Below are positions 23,346-35,537 of a DNA stretch of 64,000 nt, piece by piece; position 1 is the stretch's first letter; each line of letters begins with the position of its first letter. The DNA is from Microplitis mediator (Eukaryota; Arthropoda; Insecta; Hymenoptera; Braconidae), in the NCBI RefSeq assembly GCF_029852145.1, contig NC_079971.1, forward strand, positions 20,893,563 to 20,957,562, in the 5' to 3' direction. The notes beneath the pieces are model-generated. The model was not told where the DNA came from, made no database searches, and saw only the letters and a list, made by a program, of their open reading frames with translations. A program made the translations under genes and the position numbers.

Positions 23346-26174
23346 AAGAAGCTCAAATAATTATTTTTGAATCGTTAATAATATTCATGGAAATAATAAA
23401 TAACTAATTAAAATCTCAGCCAACCCTCTTTTAAATTTGCATAATTCAAATTTGAATTTTAATAAAGGATTATAAATACATAATAAAATTATAAACTCGT
23501 TAGCTGACAAAACTTATTAATCATCAATAAAAAATATAAGTTATCTAATACTAACCACGTAACGTCATCTAATACACAGGAAAGGCCACGTAGCCAAGGA
23601 AAAATTATTATGTTAACAAAAAAAAAATAAATTAAAAAAAATAAAATACTTGCGGTTTGAAAACAGGCGCGGTCGGTAAGGTCATCAATAAGTAATATTG
23701 TGGGTGACTATATAACATAATATCATATATATGTATAATAATATATAATATAAGATCTTAACTTTTTATAAAGGAAACCCAAGTATCAGAGTTACTGTGA
23801 CCTATTTATGGATATCATGTAACAAGAGTATACCGCAACTTCTCATATGACACACGATAAATTACGTTAAGAATTAGATATACTACATCACACATATTAA
23901 ATCGAGATACAATCTGTGCGATTTATTTTTCTTTGTTCTTATATTATTTTTAATTAATTTTCTACTCCATTTCCCATGGGGTTGACACCTTGGGGTTTTT
24001 CAAAGTCGGGAGATAATCTTCTGTCACTTGATAAAAAAAAATGTTGGAAAATCCAAAAGTGCACCTCAATCATTCATTTTATTTTTAATTATTAATTTTA
24101 TTTTATAATATTAATTTATTTTTTTTTATTATGAATTTTTATTCAACTTATAAATTATCAATTTGATTTTTTTATTTATTATTTTCAGTTTAATATTTTT
24201 TTATTAACATTTTTTTTTAAATATCCCGCCTTTTTGTCTTAGATGTCGCTCTTTTTTTTCATACCTATACTGGTACGCTGGTGCTGCCGCCAGTAGTTGA
24301 TGGAGAGAAAAAATGAAAAAAATAATAACAACAGTAAAAATAAAAATGGCGGCTAAATTTTTCGTGAATAATCAGTTTTACGTTTTTAATTAATTACAAT
24401 TAAACTAAAAGGATTTAGATTGTGATTTTCCAGAGGGTTCTTATGATAAAAAATTCAAAGATAACAAAAAAAAAGTTGGGCCGATTAATTGTGTCTATCG
24501 AGAGTTATCGTGTCTACGAAGTTCCATTCGTAATAATTGACAGCACTGGTTTCTTGAGTTAAAATAATTTATTTTAAACTAATAAAATAACGAATCGACT
24601 TAATATTGGGTTCAAATTATTCCTTAATAAATTCTCTATATGCTAGTATTCAATTTGACCTATTTTGGTGTAATGAAAAGAGTGTAGAAATATTTTTGTG
24701 TGAGTGGATGAGTTGAAAATAATAGATCGATCATAAAGCAGTATCAGCGCTTGCGCGCTTGACGTGTGCAATATGTTAAATAAATGAATAGGGATGAAGG
24801 TTAAAAAAATCCTTTAGTATTAACGCTAAATTTCTTCATTTGTAGAGAAAAAAAAATAAGGAAGCATTACAAAATAAGGTAACGTTGTATATTTAAATAT
24901 TGTTTATATAAAAGCAGTGTCTGTAAATTTTGAATCTAAATGGCTGCTAATTACTGGTGAATAATTAGTATTGTTCTACAGTCCAATGAACCCTTTTTAC
25001 GATTACCCAGAGTGATACTTGAATATTAATGCAAGTTTAATGAGCGCTACTTAAGTAACGAAAGAAAATGTAAGTTAAACTAGAATTCTATTAGGTGCTG
25101 ACTGTAATTTTATTTAGCAGTAGAGTCTGGTCAGAATTTAAGAATCTTAACATGGTCTATTTAGATTCTTCTAGGCACTCTAACAACTTTGCCAGAACCT
25201 TTCTAACTGCTTTTAGGCCCGACTGATATTTAATTTAAAAATTATAAAAAATTATTGTAAATTTTAATTTCTTCTTCTACGATCTTCAGAGATCCTCAGG
25301 ATCCTAAAATGATCTCTTAGGATTCGGTCATGTACTTTTATAATTTATCTTTATATAAAACCTAATTTCTTTTTACGGGACTCAGAAAAATTTAGGATGT
25401 GTGAGACTTTAAAAAATTTCAGAGTGTATACGGAAATTATATCATTATGATAATTTTTTATATAATTTAAATACTCGTCCATTATATCAAAAGGAAAAAT
25501 TGATTTCAAAAGTATTTTAAAAATTATATAAATAACTAAGAAATTTTATAATAATTTAGTATCAAACTCGTCTTCACAGTATCCAATTATCAAGATTAAT
25601 AAAATCGATTTATTCTTTTGAATTTCCCTCTTCACTGTTCCAATCATTTAAAAATTTTATAGTTACAAAAAATTAAGAATTTAATAGGACCTAGAAAGAT
25701 TATAAAATAGAGTCTAACCAGGCGCTAATAAGTCCGCTTAAAATTTTAAGTAAAGCCTCGACAAGCTCTATCAGACACTGTAAGCATCTTTAATGAGAGT
25801 CTGAATAAGTTCTAATACCTGCCGAAATTAGAACAAAGCAAAGCTTTCCAGTTCCTAAGCAGAACATTTTTTCTACGTTCCTTAAGTTCTGGATTCCCTT
25901 TACGCCCTACAGAATGTAGATCAGCAGAACCTCAAAGAGGCATAATAAATTTTAATTAGGGTTTGTCTTCGGTTAATGATGACTTAGTCGATAGAAATCT
26001 CATTAACATGGAATTTATTTATTATCTATCGCTTTCCATAATTTAATGAACACTTGACTTTACAAATGTTATCAAATTACCGATTCTCTCGTTTCTCCTT
26101 TTCTCACTTAATAGTCAAGTTTATTTTACAATCAACCCATGCAGTTTTCAAATTCGATTTTTCCATCAAATCTA
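23346..26174. other. AT-rich intergenic DNA
   Basis: No coding sequence recognised. 24230-24360 contains AAAATGGCGGC, a YY1/Pho-like word, before a 15-codon frame; it could be promoter DNA, but nothing downstream supports a gene. The remainder is AT-rich with no clear repeat. Confidence 0.35.
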
Positions 26175-27740
26175 CCCGCATGAAAATACCATATATGATA
26201 AATATATATGGAAAAATATATAATCGATATGGGACCATATAAGTGGCCGAAAACTATATATATTTTCTTATATATAATATAGTAAGTTTTAATATAATTA
26301 ATTATATACGTAAGTTTATAAGTTAATACATGTATTATATATATTTACAATCATATATGTAAACTTATAAGTTAGCATATATATGTATTACATATATTGA
26401 TAATTATATATGTAAATTTGTAAGCTAGCACACATATATATGTATTCTGAACACAATGTTTGAATCTTATAACAGAGAGAGGAAGACAGAAAAGAATAGA
26501 TTTTATTTATTCTTGTATATATATGGAGACTTATATGGTTCTATATATCGAAAAATATACAAAAATTTATAAAGTTAAATACATGATACATATATCGTGC
26601 CATATAATGATAAATTATATATGTATTCTTATTTGTTTCCATTTATAAATAACATTTATTTTTGAATATATTAAAATTATAAGTTTTCAAATATATAAAT
26701 ATTATATTGAAGTTATACGGAAATATATAAAATCATATAAGAGAAAACATATATAGAAATATAATAAAATCGGCCAAAATCTATGTATATAGTTCTATAT
26801 AAAATTTCATGTATTGTCACATATATTTAGACCCGCATGATAAAACTTTATATGTGAAAAAATATACTTTAAAATATATGAATATTATAATGTGATATAT
26901 TGCACAATATATAAAATAGTATTTATATTTTTGCCGTATTAATTAATTAATATATGATAATATATTGAAAAAAAATATATTGCTACAATATATTAATTAT
27001 ATATTTATCAATATAACTTTTTTTATGTATGTTTAGCATATATATCTTGGTATTTTTTATTATATATTGATATATTGTATTGAAAGTAGTATATTTATTA
27101 ATATACAGTATGATGTATATTTTTTATATAAATTTTCCAGTATATTGCAAAATATATATGGTACTATACATATTTTTCGTACTATGGTATGTTACATAAT
27201 GAAAACCATGCATTTTAGTTCGGAATTTTCATTTCTATGCTATCGGGCAGCTCAAAAAATATCGGTATATAAAGACTATAATTTTCAATATCTCGATAAA
27301 AATATAATTTTTAATATATTGGAAAAATATAACTTCAATATACTGCAAACCATAGATTTAAACATATAAGTTCTTCAATGTATGATCAATTATATACAGA
27401 CAATATATCACTAATTATATGAGTCAAAATATATATAAATTTTATTATATTATACTTTTTAAATTACATAAATACCATCCATATATGACAAAAATATATT
27501 GAGCATTATATAAGATAATATATATAGAGAAATATAAAACATTATATAAAAAGAAATATATTATTAAAAATATATTATCCAATATATATAAAAAACATAT
27601 ATTCATAAATATATATATCTTTGCTGCCATATATTTATCACATATTCACCATATATATTTTTATATATTTTTAACAATATATAGCTTTTCCATGCGGGTA
27701 TCTGTAACATATTTTTTAATATATGATATTTTCATGCGGG
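26175..27740. mobile_element. CCCGCATG-ended AT-palindrome element with nested copy
   Basis: Left CCCGCATGAAAATACCATAT and right TATGATATTTTCATGCGGG are inverted repeats. The body is dense in ATATAT palindromes. A second CCCGCATG-ended element (26832-27698) sits inside. All ORFs here are low-complexity Ile/Tyr/Asn artefacts. Confidence 0.7.
26832..27698. mobile_element. Nested CCCGCATG element, copy 1
   Basis: Runs from CCCGCATGATAAAACTTTAT to TATAGCTTTTCCATGCGGG. It aligns end to end with 39828-40733 (for example ACTTTAAAATATATGAATAT and TATGCTATCGGGCAGCT occur in both), with small indels. Confidence 0.75.
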
Positions 27741-27835
27741 ATAAAAAGCGATCTGTTGATCCTGAAGCTCAAATATCTCTTCATCTTTTTCTTGTTCCTC
27801 TCGTTGACAGAATCTACTGATGACACCCCAACACA

Positions 27836-27944
27836 CTCACACACCTGAAACTTTGCTCACCTTTTTTTAAATAATTTATAGTTAAATAAATTCCTCACTT
27901 GAGGCTGCACATTGGCCAGGTAAAAAGCAAATTTCAGGCGTCAG
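27836..27944 (-). ncRNA. mir-87: miR-87 precursor, copy 1
   Basis: The 3' arm on the minus strand (27860-27839) begins GTGAGCAAAGTTTCAGGTGT, matching the conserved mature miR-87 (seed UGAGCAA). The 5' arm (27941-27919; GCCTGAAATTTGCTTTTTAC core) pairs with it along almost its whole length: CCTGAAA against TTTCAGG and TTTGC against GCAAA. The loop between them (about 27861-27918) is AT-rich with a short GC-richer part. Mature strand on the 3' arm is as in known miR-87 genes. Regulatory RNA that represses mRNAs after Dicer processing. No host gene seen; copy 2 lies 590 bp away on the same strand. Confidence 0.9.
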
Positions 27945-28421
27945 AGTACGATTGAGGTTAAGTTCAACTCGGCTTTGTATTTTTAAACAATATACTTTTT
28001 TCCATGGCTTCGCTATCAGAAATGGAGTAAAAAAATGTACGGAAGGCTTTTAGGAAATAAATGAACAGTTAAAATAACAGTGAATGCTGGGGATTGTGAT
28101 AAAGAAAAGGTTTAGAGTCAATAGAATCAATTGTCTTATGCTGGTGAAGCGGATCGGTCTCCATTAGTGGAATTGTTTAAAAGCGAACGATGATATTGGA
28201 AGACTTATTTTTTACTCCTCAATAGTCACTTCTTACATTACACTTTATAAAATCCTCCAGCCATTTATCATTGATCTTCTTCTATTTCTTCACTCACATT
28301 AACTCCTTTTACTCTTTTTTATTTCTTTTTTTTATCTTTTATAACATCCTACTTACTTACTCTTCTACTTACTTACTTATCGACTTTTTTATTTGGTTTC
28401 TTCTTTAGAAGTTATAAAGTA
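27945..28421. other. Spacer between the miR-87 precursors
   Basis: No ORF or hairpin recognised. It includes pyrimidine-rich stretches (about 28270-28400). It would be part of the primary transcript if the pair is co-transcribed. Confidence 0.4.
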
Positions 28422-28492
28422 CCGCGGACACACCTGAAACTTTGCTCACCCATAGTTTAATTCAGGGCAAGAGCAACGAGTCAGGCACGTAC
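28422..28492 (-). ncRNA. mir-87: miR-87 precursor, copy 2
   Basis: The minus-strand segment 28449-28428 repeats the 22-base mature miR-87 of copy 1 exactly. The opposite arm (28490-28466; TGCCTGACTCGTTGCTC core) pairs through CCTGA/TCAGG and TTGCTC/GAGCAA with internal mismatches, leaving a loop of about 15-20 bases. The star arm and loop differ from copy 1, so this is an old duplication with the mature strand conserved. Orientation and spacing allow one primary transcript for both, starting to the right of 28.5 kb. Confidence 0.88.
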
Positions 28493-29214
28493 GAAATACT
28501 CATTTTTTTTTTGCTGCATTGTAATGAAAAAATTAATAAATATGTAAAAATAAGTACAGTTACAATTTTTTTAAATGACAAACAATAATCAAATATTTAA
28601 ATAATTTTATATCTGTGAGTTATTAAAGATTAAACTCCGGACTGTAAAAAATTGCGGCAGGAAATCACTAATATATAGTAAGGTTAGGTCTCTTATATTT
28701 CGATATTCAAAGTCCTCTCAGAGAGTAAGTCGCTGTCGGTTTTTATCCCCACTATTAGAAACCAAGTCTAATTCCCGATGGTGACTTACTTTTTGGAAAG
28801 ACTTTATAGTGAGTGCGGAAATGATTACAAGCTCCCTCTACATATATTCTCGTAAAATAATTTTTTAAAATTATAAGAAGCTATTAATGGAAACATTCAC
28901 GCTTATGAAGTTAAAGACGTTTTTGCGCGACTCGTTAGTGAGTGAGTCAAATGAGGGCTAACTGTTGCAAATTTAATTCCGAGGCTACTAAGTTTTTAAA
29001 AATATCTCAATAGTTTTTGAATAATTTACAAATTTTTTTGAACTATCGAAAATATTTATGCAAAAGTTATTGTAAAAAAAGGAAATTTCTTAATTAGACA
29101 ATACTTTGACTTAGTTTTTTTTTTTATAATAACTCCGGTAACATTGCAATTTTTTCAATCTAAATATATATAAATACATAAATTCAATATACGATTAATC
29201 CATATCATGGATAA
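28493..29214. other. AT-rich DNA right of the miR-87 pair
   Basis: Would contain the miR-87 promoter if the minus-strand transcript starts here. No TATA or initiator could be assigned. Nothing else recognised. Confidence 0.35.
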
Positions 29215-29216
29215 TA

Positions 29217-29818
29217 CAGTAGAACCTCGATAAGTTAAAATTCAAGGGAAACGTAAAAAAATTTGAGTTATCGAGTTTTTTACTTATCGAGAGTTTAAGT
29301 TAGAGAGGTTATTAAAGTAAAATTTTTAACTTAACGAGGTTTATTGATTGGAAACTTGAGTGTGAAAAAGATACATATAATTCAATAGAAATGATAGATT
29401 TTTATTTATTTATACATATATATTTACTCTTATATGAAAATTCCTACTGAGTAAAGGTCCTCCCTTTTTTATAATAAGTGACAACGTACTCTCGTAGATT
29501 CCAAATTGAGCAGCAACATCTTTCCTTTTTGAACCAGTAGTGAAAGACTAAAGTGAAAATCATTTAAGCTTTTGGCGAAACCTTTTGTTTGCATACATAC
29601 TTAATACGATGACTCAATGATATTACTTTAAGTTATGGAGGTCACCAAAATATTATTTTAAGTTATCGAGGGCAATGCTCAAAATAATTGTTTGAGTTAT
29701 CGAGGTTTTGTACTTTAAGTAATAGAGGTTTTAAGCTGTGAAGGGAAGGGAATCAAAAAAATTTTTAAGTTACAGAGGTTTTGAACTTATCGAGGTTTGA
29801 GTTATCGAGGTTCTACTG
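29217..29818. mobile_element. pogo-type element, CAGTAGAACCTCGATAA ends
   Basis: CAGTAGAACCTCGATAAGTT at the left and GAGTTATCGAGGTTCTACTG at the right are TIRs of the pogo/Tigger type, each flanked by TA (29215-29216 and 29819-29820), the expected target duplication. At 602 bp it is far shorter than an autonomous copy. Subterminal GAGTTATCGAGG words repeat along both ends. A transposase fragment survives inside. Confidence 0.85.
29443..29548 (-). pseudogene. pogo-like transposase N-terminal remnant
   Basis: The minus strand reads through a segment containing KRKDVAAQFGIYESTLS, the helix-turn-helix DNA-binding region of pogo/CENP-B-type transposases. About 35 codons are readable and the DDE domain is absent. 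The location inside pogo-type TIRs confirms it. This is a deletion derivative whose first coding segment remains. Confidence 0.75.
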
Positions 29819-29837
29819 TAATAATATGTATAACTAT

Positions 29838-30458
29838 CCCGGGAAAAACGAATCATATATGGCTCATATATATAAGGGTGGTCGTTAAAAATTAAATTTT
29901 CCCCTTAAAACGCGCAATTCATCAGATCTAAAAAAATTTTTTTTAAAATATCTTCATAAATACACATTTTATAAAAAAAATGACCATGACCGTTTTTGTC
30001 AAGAATTTCATTTCCTTCAAAATTGTTCCTTTGATTTTTTCCTTTAATCTGCATATTTCATGGGATATTTAAAAAAAACCGCGATCGCATCGAAAAATGA
30101 ACGTTGATCGTCCTGCGGCACGTGTTCTTTTTACTTAAAACGAAAAAACCAAATTCCCCACGTACTTTTTCTCTAAAAAGAAGCTCTTTATGGGGCGTCC
30201 GAAAAAATTTAATTTTTAACGACCACCCTAATATATATGGTCATATAGGCCACATATTCCCATATGTAGATATATATCAGAGTACACCATTTTCTTTTTT
30301 CTTGTCTCGGAAATTGTATTTGGCCATATATGACTTTATATGGACTAACTCAATAAATATTTATGCTCATATATAGCCATGTAGTTTATAAACAGACTAA
30401 ATATGGCTACATATGGTCATATTTGGCTATAAATTGACAATTTCTATATATGGTCATG
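29838..30458. mobile_element. CATATATGG-core element interrupted by a TAA-flanked MITE
   Basis: Starts near GGGAAAAACGAATCATATATGG, similar to the left end of the element at 55977, and continues after the nested insertion with GGTCATAT / ATATGGCC palindromes to about 30455. The right terminus is not clear. Confidence 0.45.
29876..30228. mobile_element. PIF/Harbinger-like MITE
   Basis: TIR GGGTGGTCGTTAAAAATTAA at 29876 matches the complement of TTAATTTTTAACGACCACCC ending at 30228. Both sides carry TAA, the 3-bp TWA target duplication of PIF/Harbinger elements. The 90-codon frame inside has no transposase motif. Confidence 0.7.
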
Positions 30459-30663
30459 TACACACAAAAAAAAATTCTCGACTGAAGGTAAATATTCTTA
30501 ATTCAAGAAAATTTTTTTGGAGACCTAAATTTTCTCAGATAAAGTAGAAATCTTCTCCAACCAAGACGAATTCTCTTGGCTCAAGAAAATCTTGACTTGG
30601 TTCCCGAAAACGTTTGTCTTCAAAAATATTTTCTTGACTCAAGATATCTGTTTTTTCTGTGTA
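30459..30663. mobile_element. Short ACACA(C/G)AAAAAA-ended element
   Basis: Left TACACACAAAAAAAAATTCT; right TCTGTTTTTTCTGTGTA. The core holds TCAAGAAAAT / CTTGACTCAAG palindromes like those of 13424-13752. Confidence 0.5.
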
Positions 30664-30887
30664 TGATTCATTTTTTCCGAAATCACAAAGTGAGAAATGA
30701 TCACAGATTTTTTAAACGGAAATTTGTTTAATTGCACGTGATTAGACAAATCACTTAAATATTTTGGCAGCTTCAAAATAACCTCTAACAATTTAACTCC
30801 GAGTAAATTTGGACTAAAATAAAGTCCGGATTCACTTCCGATTTTTGACAGTGTGCCATTTTCCAATAAATTAAAATTGGTAATTGT

Positions 30888-30943
30888 CAGGTCAGTTAGT
30901 AGAGCGTAAAACAGAAAGTCCGCGGTTCGAATCCGAATCACCG
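30888..30943 (+). repeat. tRNA-like fragment
   Basis: A box-like CAGTTAGTAGAGC (30893-30905) and B box CGGTTCGAATCC (30923-30934) closer together than in a normal tRNA, followed by a run of T and A. Pseudogene or SINE fragment. Confidence 0.45.
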
Positions 30944-32234
30944 TTTTTTTTTAATAAAAAAAAAAAAAAAGATTGGTCTTTTTTAAAAAATGAAACCACT
31001 AATCTAGACTGTATTTTAATTAGAAACAAATTCGGTAAATGAATTAAAAATCTAATCATCTACGCGACATTTATTGTCAACTGCAAAAATATTAAAAAGT
31101 CAATCTGAATTTAATTCGATTGTTTTTTTCATTCGTTTCAATCCAGTTAAAATACTTTTTTTTTTTTTTCATTTCAAATCGAGTCTAAAGCTTTTTTTAT
31201 CAAACAAAAAAAATGAATTATCGATTTGTATCAAAAATTCAACAGCATGCGAGCAATTTCGCGTCATAAAAATTTAAAATCTTTTTCCGCTGCCAACTCA
31301 ATTGTCAATAATAATAATAATAATAATAAAAATAAAAATAATGATGACGGTAATGGTGATCATCATCATCATCATTATCATCTTTTTCTGTTAGATTTTC
31401 AAAGCTAGCTTTTGCTCTCAATTCAACAGTAAAGTCGTTACGCCAACGCGGATTATCCCGCGTCTTGACTTGAGACAAACGGTGGGAAAATCTTGAGAGG
31501 CGGATCTTCTCAAGGTATTTTTTATTTTTTATACTCTTTATATTACTTTTTATACGTATTATTCTTTGAGTACGGGCTGTATGCTCAGTATTCAGTGTTT
31601 TTATTCTCATTCTCATTCTTACTCTTCTTACATTAGCTCGTTTTCAGCAAAAAACTACACAGTAATTTGTACTACAGCCTTTTACATTCAAATTACCTTG
31701 TTGTCAATCAATTGTATGCATAAATATATACATACATACATATATATATGTATAAATATATATTACGCTTACTGATTACAGACTCAGAGACTTACAAACT
31801 CGCAAACTCCACAGTTAAATAATTTAGATGGTAATAATGTTATAGTTGATGATATAATAAATTAATATATAGTTTTAAATTACATTAGTAAACAGCCAAT
31901 TGAGATCTAAGTACAACTAGGAACAACAAACTTGGGTATCAGTATTAATTGACATGTAATTCGATTAAACCTAAACTAAATCTATAACCAAATATTGAAT
32001 TTTACTGTATATATATATGTATGTATGTATACATGTATCAGTTTGCAAACTTGTAATATTTTATCAGTTTAATGGAGATCTAGGAACAAATCTAAGTGGT
32101 ACCGACAATTATCATCTAGAGTTTGCAAATAAATATTGAGAATAAGTTTAGTATTGATCAGTAATTTACTAAGTTTAGATTGTAATAAATATATAAGATA
32201 TTATATTTAGTAAAGATTCATAATATAGTGGTAG
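30944..32234. other. AT-rich DNA with microsatellites
   Basis: (AAT)n followed by (CAT)n at 31307-31378 creates Asn-, His- and Asp-rich frames on both strands that are not genes. ATAC/CATA repeats lie at 31720-31760 and 32010-32035. No gene recognised. Confidence 0.5.
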
Positions 32235-33442
32235 GGTAGGGGAGGCAAAACGGGGTACTTATGGAGGAAGTTTTCGGGGACTCAAATCCGTTAAATCTTT
32301 TTTTTGTAATGATTAGGGACAAGATTTTTGACTTATTTTTTAAATAAGTAGTTCAAATTTTTGCTATTACGGCGAAAATATTGGTCTTATTAAAAAAGTT
32401 TTCGAACAAAAGTTGTAGGAAATTTAATTTTCTAAAAAAAATGTTTCTTATGATTTTTTTATACGATCAATATTTTCGCCGTAAATTAAAAATTAAGATT
32501 CATAATGAATGATTCAAAATTTGGGGAATTATGAAAATCTTAATTTTGAAATTACGGCTTTCTTATTAGTCCTAAGAAAAAATTATAAGAGACATTTTTT
32601 TTAGAAAATTAAATTTCCTACAACTTTTGTTTGAAAAGTTTTTTAATAAGACCAATATTTTCTCCGTAATATAAAAAAATTCACACCACTAATTATTAAT
32701 TATTTTTAAATTAAAGCAAAAATCCTGGCTCTAGTAATGATATTCAATGTAAATAGAAAAAATTTTCAGCCGCCGTTAAAAAAAAATTTCATTTCTTGAG
32801 GGCAAAATGGGGTAGGCCTTTAAAAAAGTGTAAAAAAATTTCTGGATATTAAATAAATTTGATAAAATTAAATTTTCTTGTAAGTAATTTACATAAAGAA
32901 AAATTACATTCCACATAATTATTGGATGCAAAGGAAGAAAAAAAATTTTTAATAGTTTTTATCATAAAACAAAAGTCATTAACATTTTTCGACTGACACT
33001 TTCGATTTTTGAAAAAGTTTAACTGCCGACTTTAAATTGGCAATTTTTTATTTGTTAATCACTTTTTATTATTAACTTCAAAGTAAAAGATTTGAGGAAG
33101 TTTTAATTTCAAAGAAGATATTTTGAAAAAAGCAATTATATGTTGCTCAAAGTAATAGATTAAAAAATTATTAAAAGTTAATTAAATTTCAAAATTTTAA
33201 AAATTGTAAATATTTTAAAGTTGATTATTGAAATACATCTCAAATAATTTGACACTGGAGTTCTTTTATTGTAAATTGATAAGAAAAAAAATCAAATTGA
33301 TTTCCGACTATTTATTCCAAAAACAAAATTTTTCGAAAACGGTAAAAAAAATTCAAAATAATACTCAATTATATTTACAAAAGTGATTTTGAAATATTTA
33401 AAAAAAATTTTGGGTATCCCGTTTTGCCCTCATCTTCTCTAT
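32235..33442 (+). mobile_element. GGGGAGGCAAAACGGGGTAC-type element, full length
   Basis: Left GGGGAGGCAAAACGGGGTAC (about 32236) and right GTATCCCGTTTTGCCCTCAT (about 33414-33433) are TIRs. Inside, 32365-32680 is a long imperfect inverted repeat (GACCAATATTTTCTCCGTAA complements TTACGGCGAAAATATTGGTC) and it contains the GTAGGAAATTTAATTTTC hairpin word. The best preserved copy in the window; relatives at 7709 and 14345. Confidence 0.7.
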
Positions 33443-35530
33443 ATGATTTTAAAAAGATTGCTTTGATGTACTAATTATTGAGACGATGGCCCGATTATCG
33501 ACATGTCTCAATAACTGACACCTGGTTAAATTTATAAGTAATAAAATATATCATTTTTAAAATAAATATTTTATATTTTAAATAACTGGAGAAACTAATA
33601 AACATGTGGATATAAATATTTAAGGGTTGACTCGATGAAAATTATTTAACGAAAGTTATTATTTTATGTTTAAGGGTTCAGATAGATAGTTTAGAGTTTA
33701 TTTTAAATATCGAGGCTGGGTAAGTTAATGTTTTAAATAGCCGGTCGGTGATAGGGACTGACGAAGCTTTTAAATGCACCAGTTATTAACAGCAACTATT
33801 TTTTTTGTAACTAACCATTAGATCAATCAAATTTAATAACTTAATCCTTTTTTACGACCTTATCAATACATATATACGTATATTAACATATTTAATACAG
33901 TAATAATCTATAAAAAATGAACAATAAAAAATAAAACTGCTCCTAGTGGCCTAGTTATTTAGCCCTAATTTTAATCTTTTAAACTTTTTTGTTTATTTTA
34001 AAAATATAAATATTTTACGAATATTCAAATAATCATTAACAGAATAACGAGTTATATCTTCAGATATTAATAAAAATAGTTAATTACGGTACTTGTGATA
34101 AAAAAAATAAATAAATAAAGACCATCATGTTTTATTTCTTTCGGAGTCGAAATCTTAGAGAAAGTTTTGAGTCTTCGTCATCTTGGACTCAGACATTTTT
34201 ATCATTACACTCTGCAATCATGATTAAAAATTCACGTACGCATCCCTAATAAATTATACCAGCATTTAAAATATTTATTGAACGTAACAAATAATAAAAA
34301 CACTGAAGTTCGTTCAATAACGAGTGCTCTTATTATACGTCTCAATAATGCTCTCCTATAAAAAAGCGATTTTAAAATGAATATTTTTACTCGAAATATT
34401 TTATGATTATTCCCAGTCTTATTACATGACATTCGCAGCATTATTCTATTATTTATTAAAGCAAAAGGATGCTGAGTATCCCTAAATAATAAAAGTTCTA
34501 TTTAAAAAATAGAAAATGAAATGTATGAACAAAGGCTTCATAAGACATTTACAATACAAACCATATTTATAGAGCATAGTTTCCTGATTACAGCAACTCA
34601 TGAACGGGCATAATACCAGAACGAGTACGACGAAAGGGCAGAGAGTGGTCAGGCCTCGGGAGACTTAGCCTGCTGTCGCAGGGCAAAGTTAGCTCGGTTG
34701 TATGTCTTAGAGAAGAGAGTGGTGGCCAAGGCGGATGTCAGTGACCGGAGCATGACCCCGGGATCGTTGTACCACTGGCTTTACTTCGTGCTGTACTCCA
34801 GAGCTCTCTTTTCTTCAGTTTCATCTTCTCCAACCTCAACCTCTAACTCTGCCTTTACCTCTTCCTAGTTCTATTTCTCTTTCTCTTCTTCATTCTCATC
34901 CTCATCCTCGTCCTCTTTTTCTGCCTCTAAGTCGACTTTTCTCTTCGGGCTTAAACTCTGATCTGTAAAAACAACAGAAATTCTCGATTAAATGACACAG
35001 TACTCTTTAGACTTTTTTTTTCAATTACAAGCTACAGGACATTGGAACTGAGAGTTTATTTTTATTTAAAAGGACATAATGTTTAAAGTTTATGTTTAAT
35101 GTTTTACAAAAGTGAAAAGTTACTGGAAACTGCTGGAGAGTGAAGCTGTATTTCTTTAAAAAGATTCCGAGAGTAGAACGAAGCGCCCTCGAGCGGTTGG
35201 AGGTTACGTCATAGACTCAATTTAAATGCTCAGCATTGCTGAAATTGGTTCCAGTTGATCTCTAACCCCAGTTTCAATGTATGTACATATCTCCCTTTGT
35301 CTAACTTTGCTATCTATTACTTTACTTTACTCCACTCTATTATATAATAATAACTACAAGATCTGCTCACTACATATTTTTCAAATACATATTTTTCTTG
35401 TAAGAATTATTTTCGATTTCAGTAGCGCCCTATTTTTAAATTCACGTATCTTTTATAATTTCCTTAATTTAAAATATTTTTTCATGTGAATAAATACTAA
35501 CGGAATTTTTTTTTTTTATTTTCTATGGTT
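33443..35530. other. Spacer with a less AT-rich island
   Basis: AT-rich except 34600-34970, where composition is near-balanced and then CT-rich. No ORF, domain or RNA fold recognised; possibly promoter or untranslated sequence of an unseen gene. At 35183-35196 GCGCCCTCGAGCGG matches the CTCF core (minus strand) at 12 of 14 positions. Confidence 0.35.
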
Positions 35531-35537
35531 ATTTGGC

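Noticed and set aside
24340..24395. Short protein start after AAAATGGCGGC
   Set aside because: Stops after about 15 codons and no downstream donor or exon could be justified.
31226..31616. Asn/His-rich and Asp/Tyr-rich frames
   Set aside because: They translate the (AAT)n and (CAT)n microsatellites on opposite strands.
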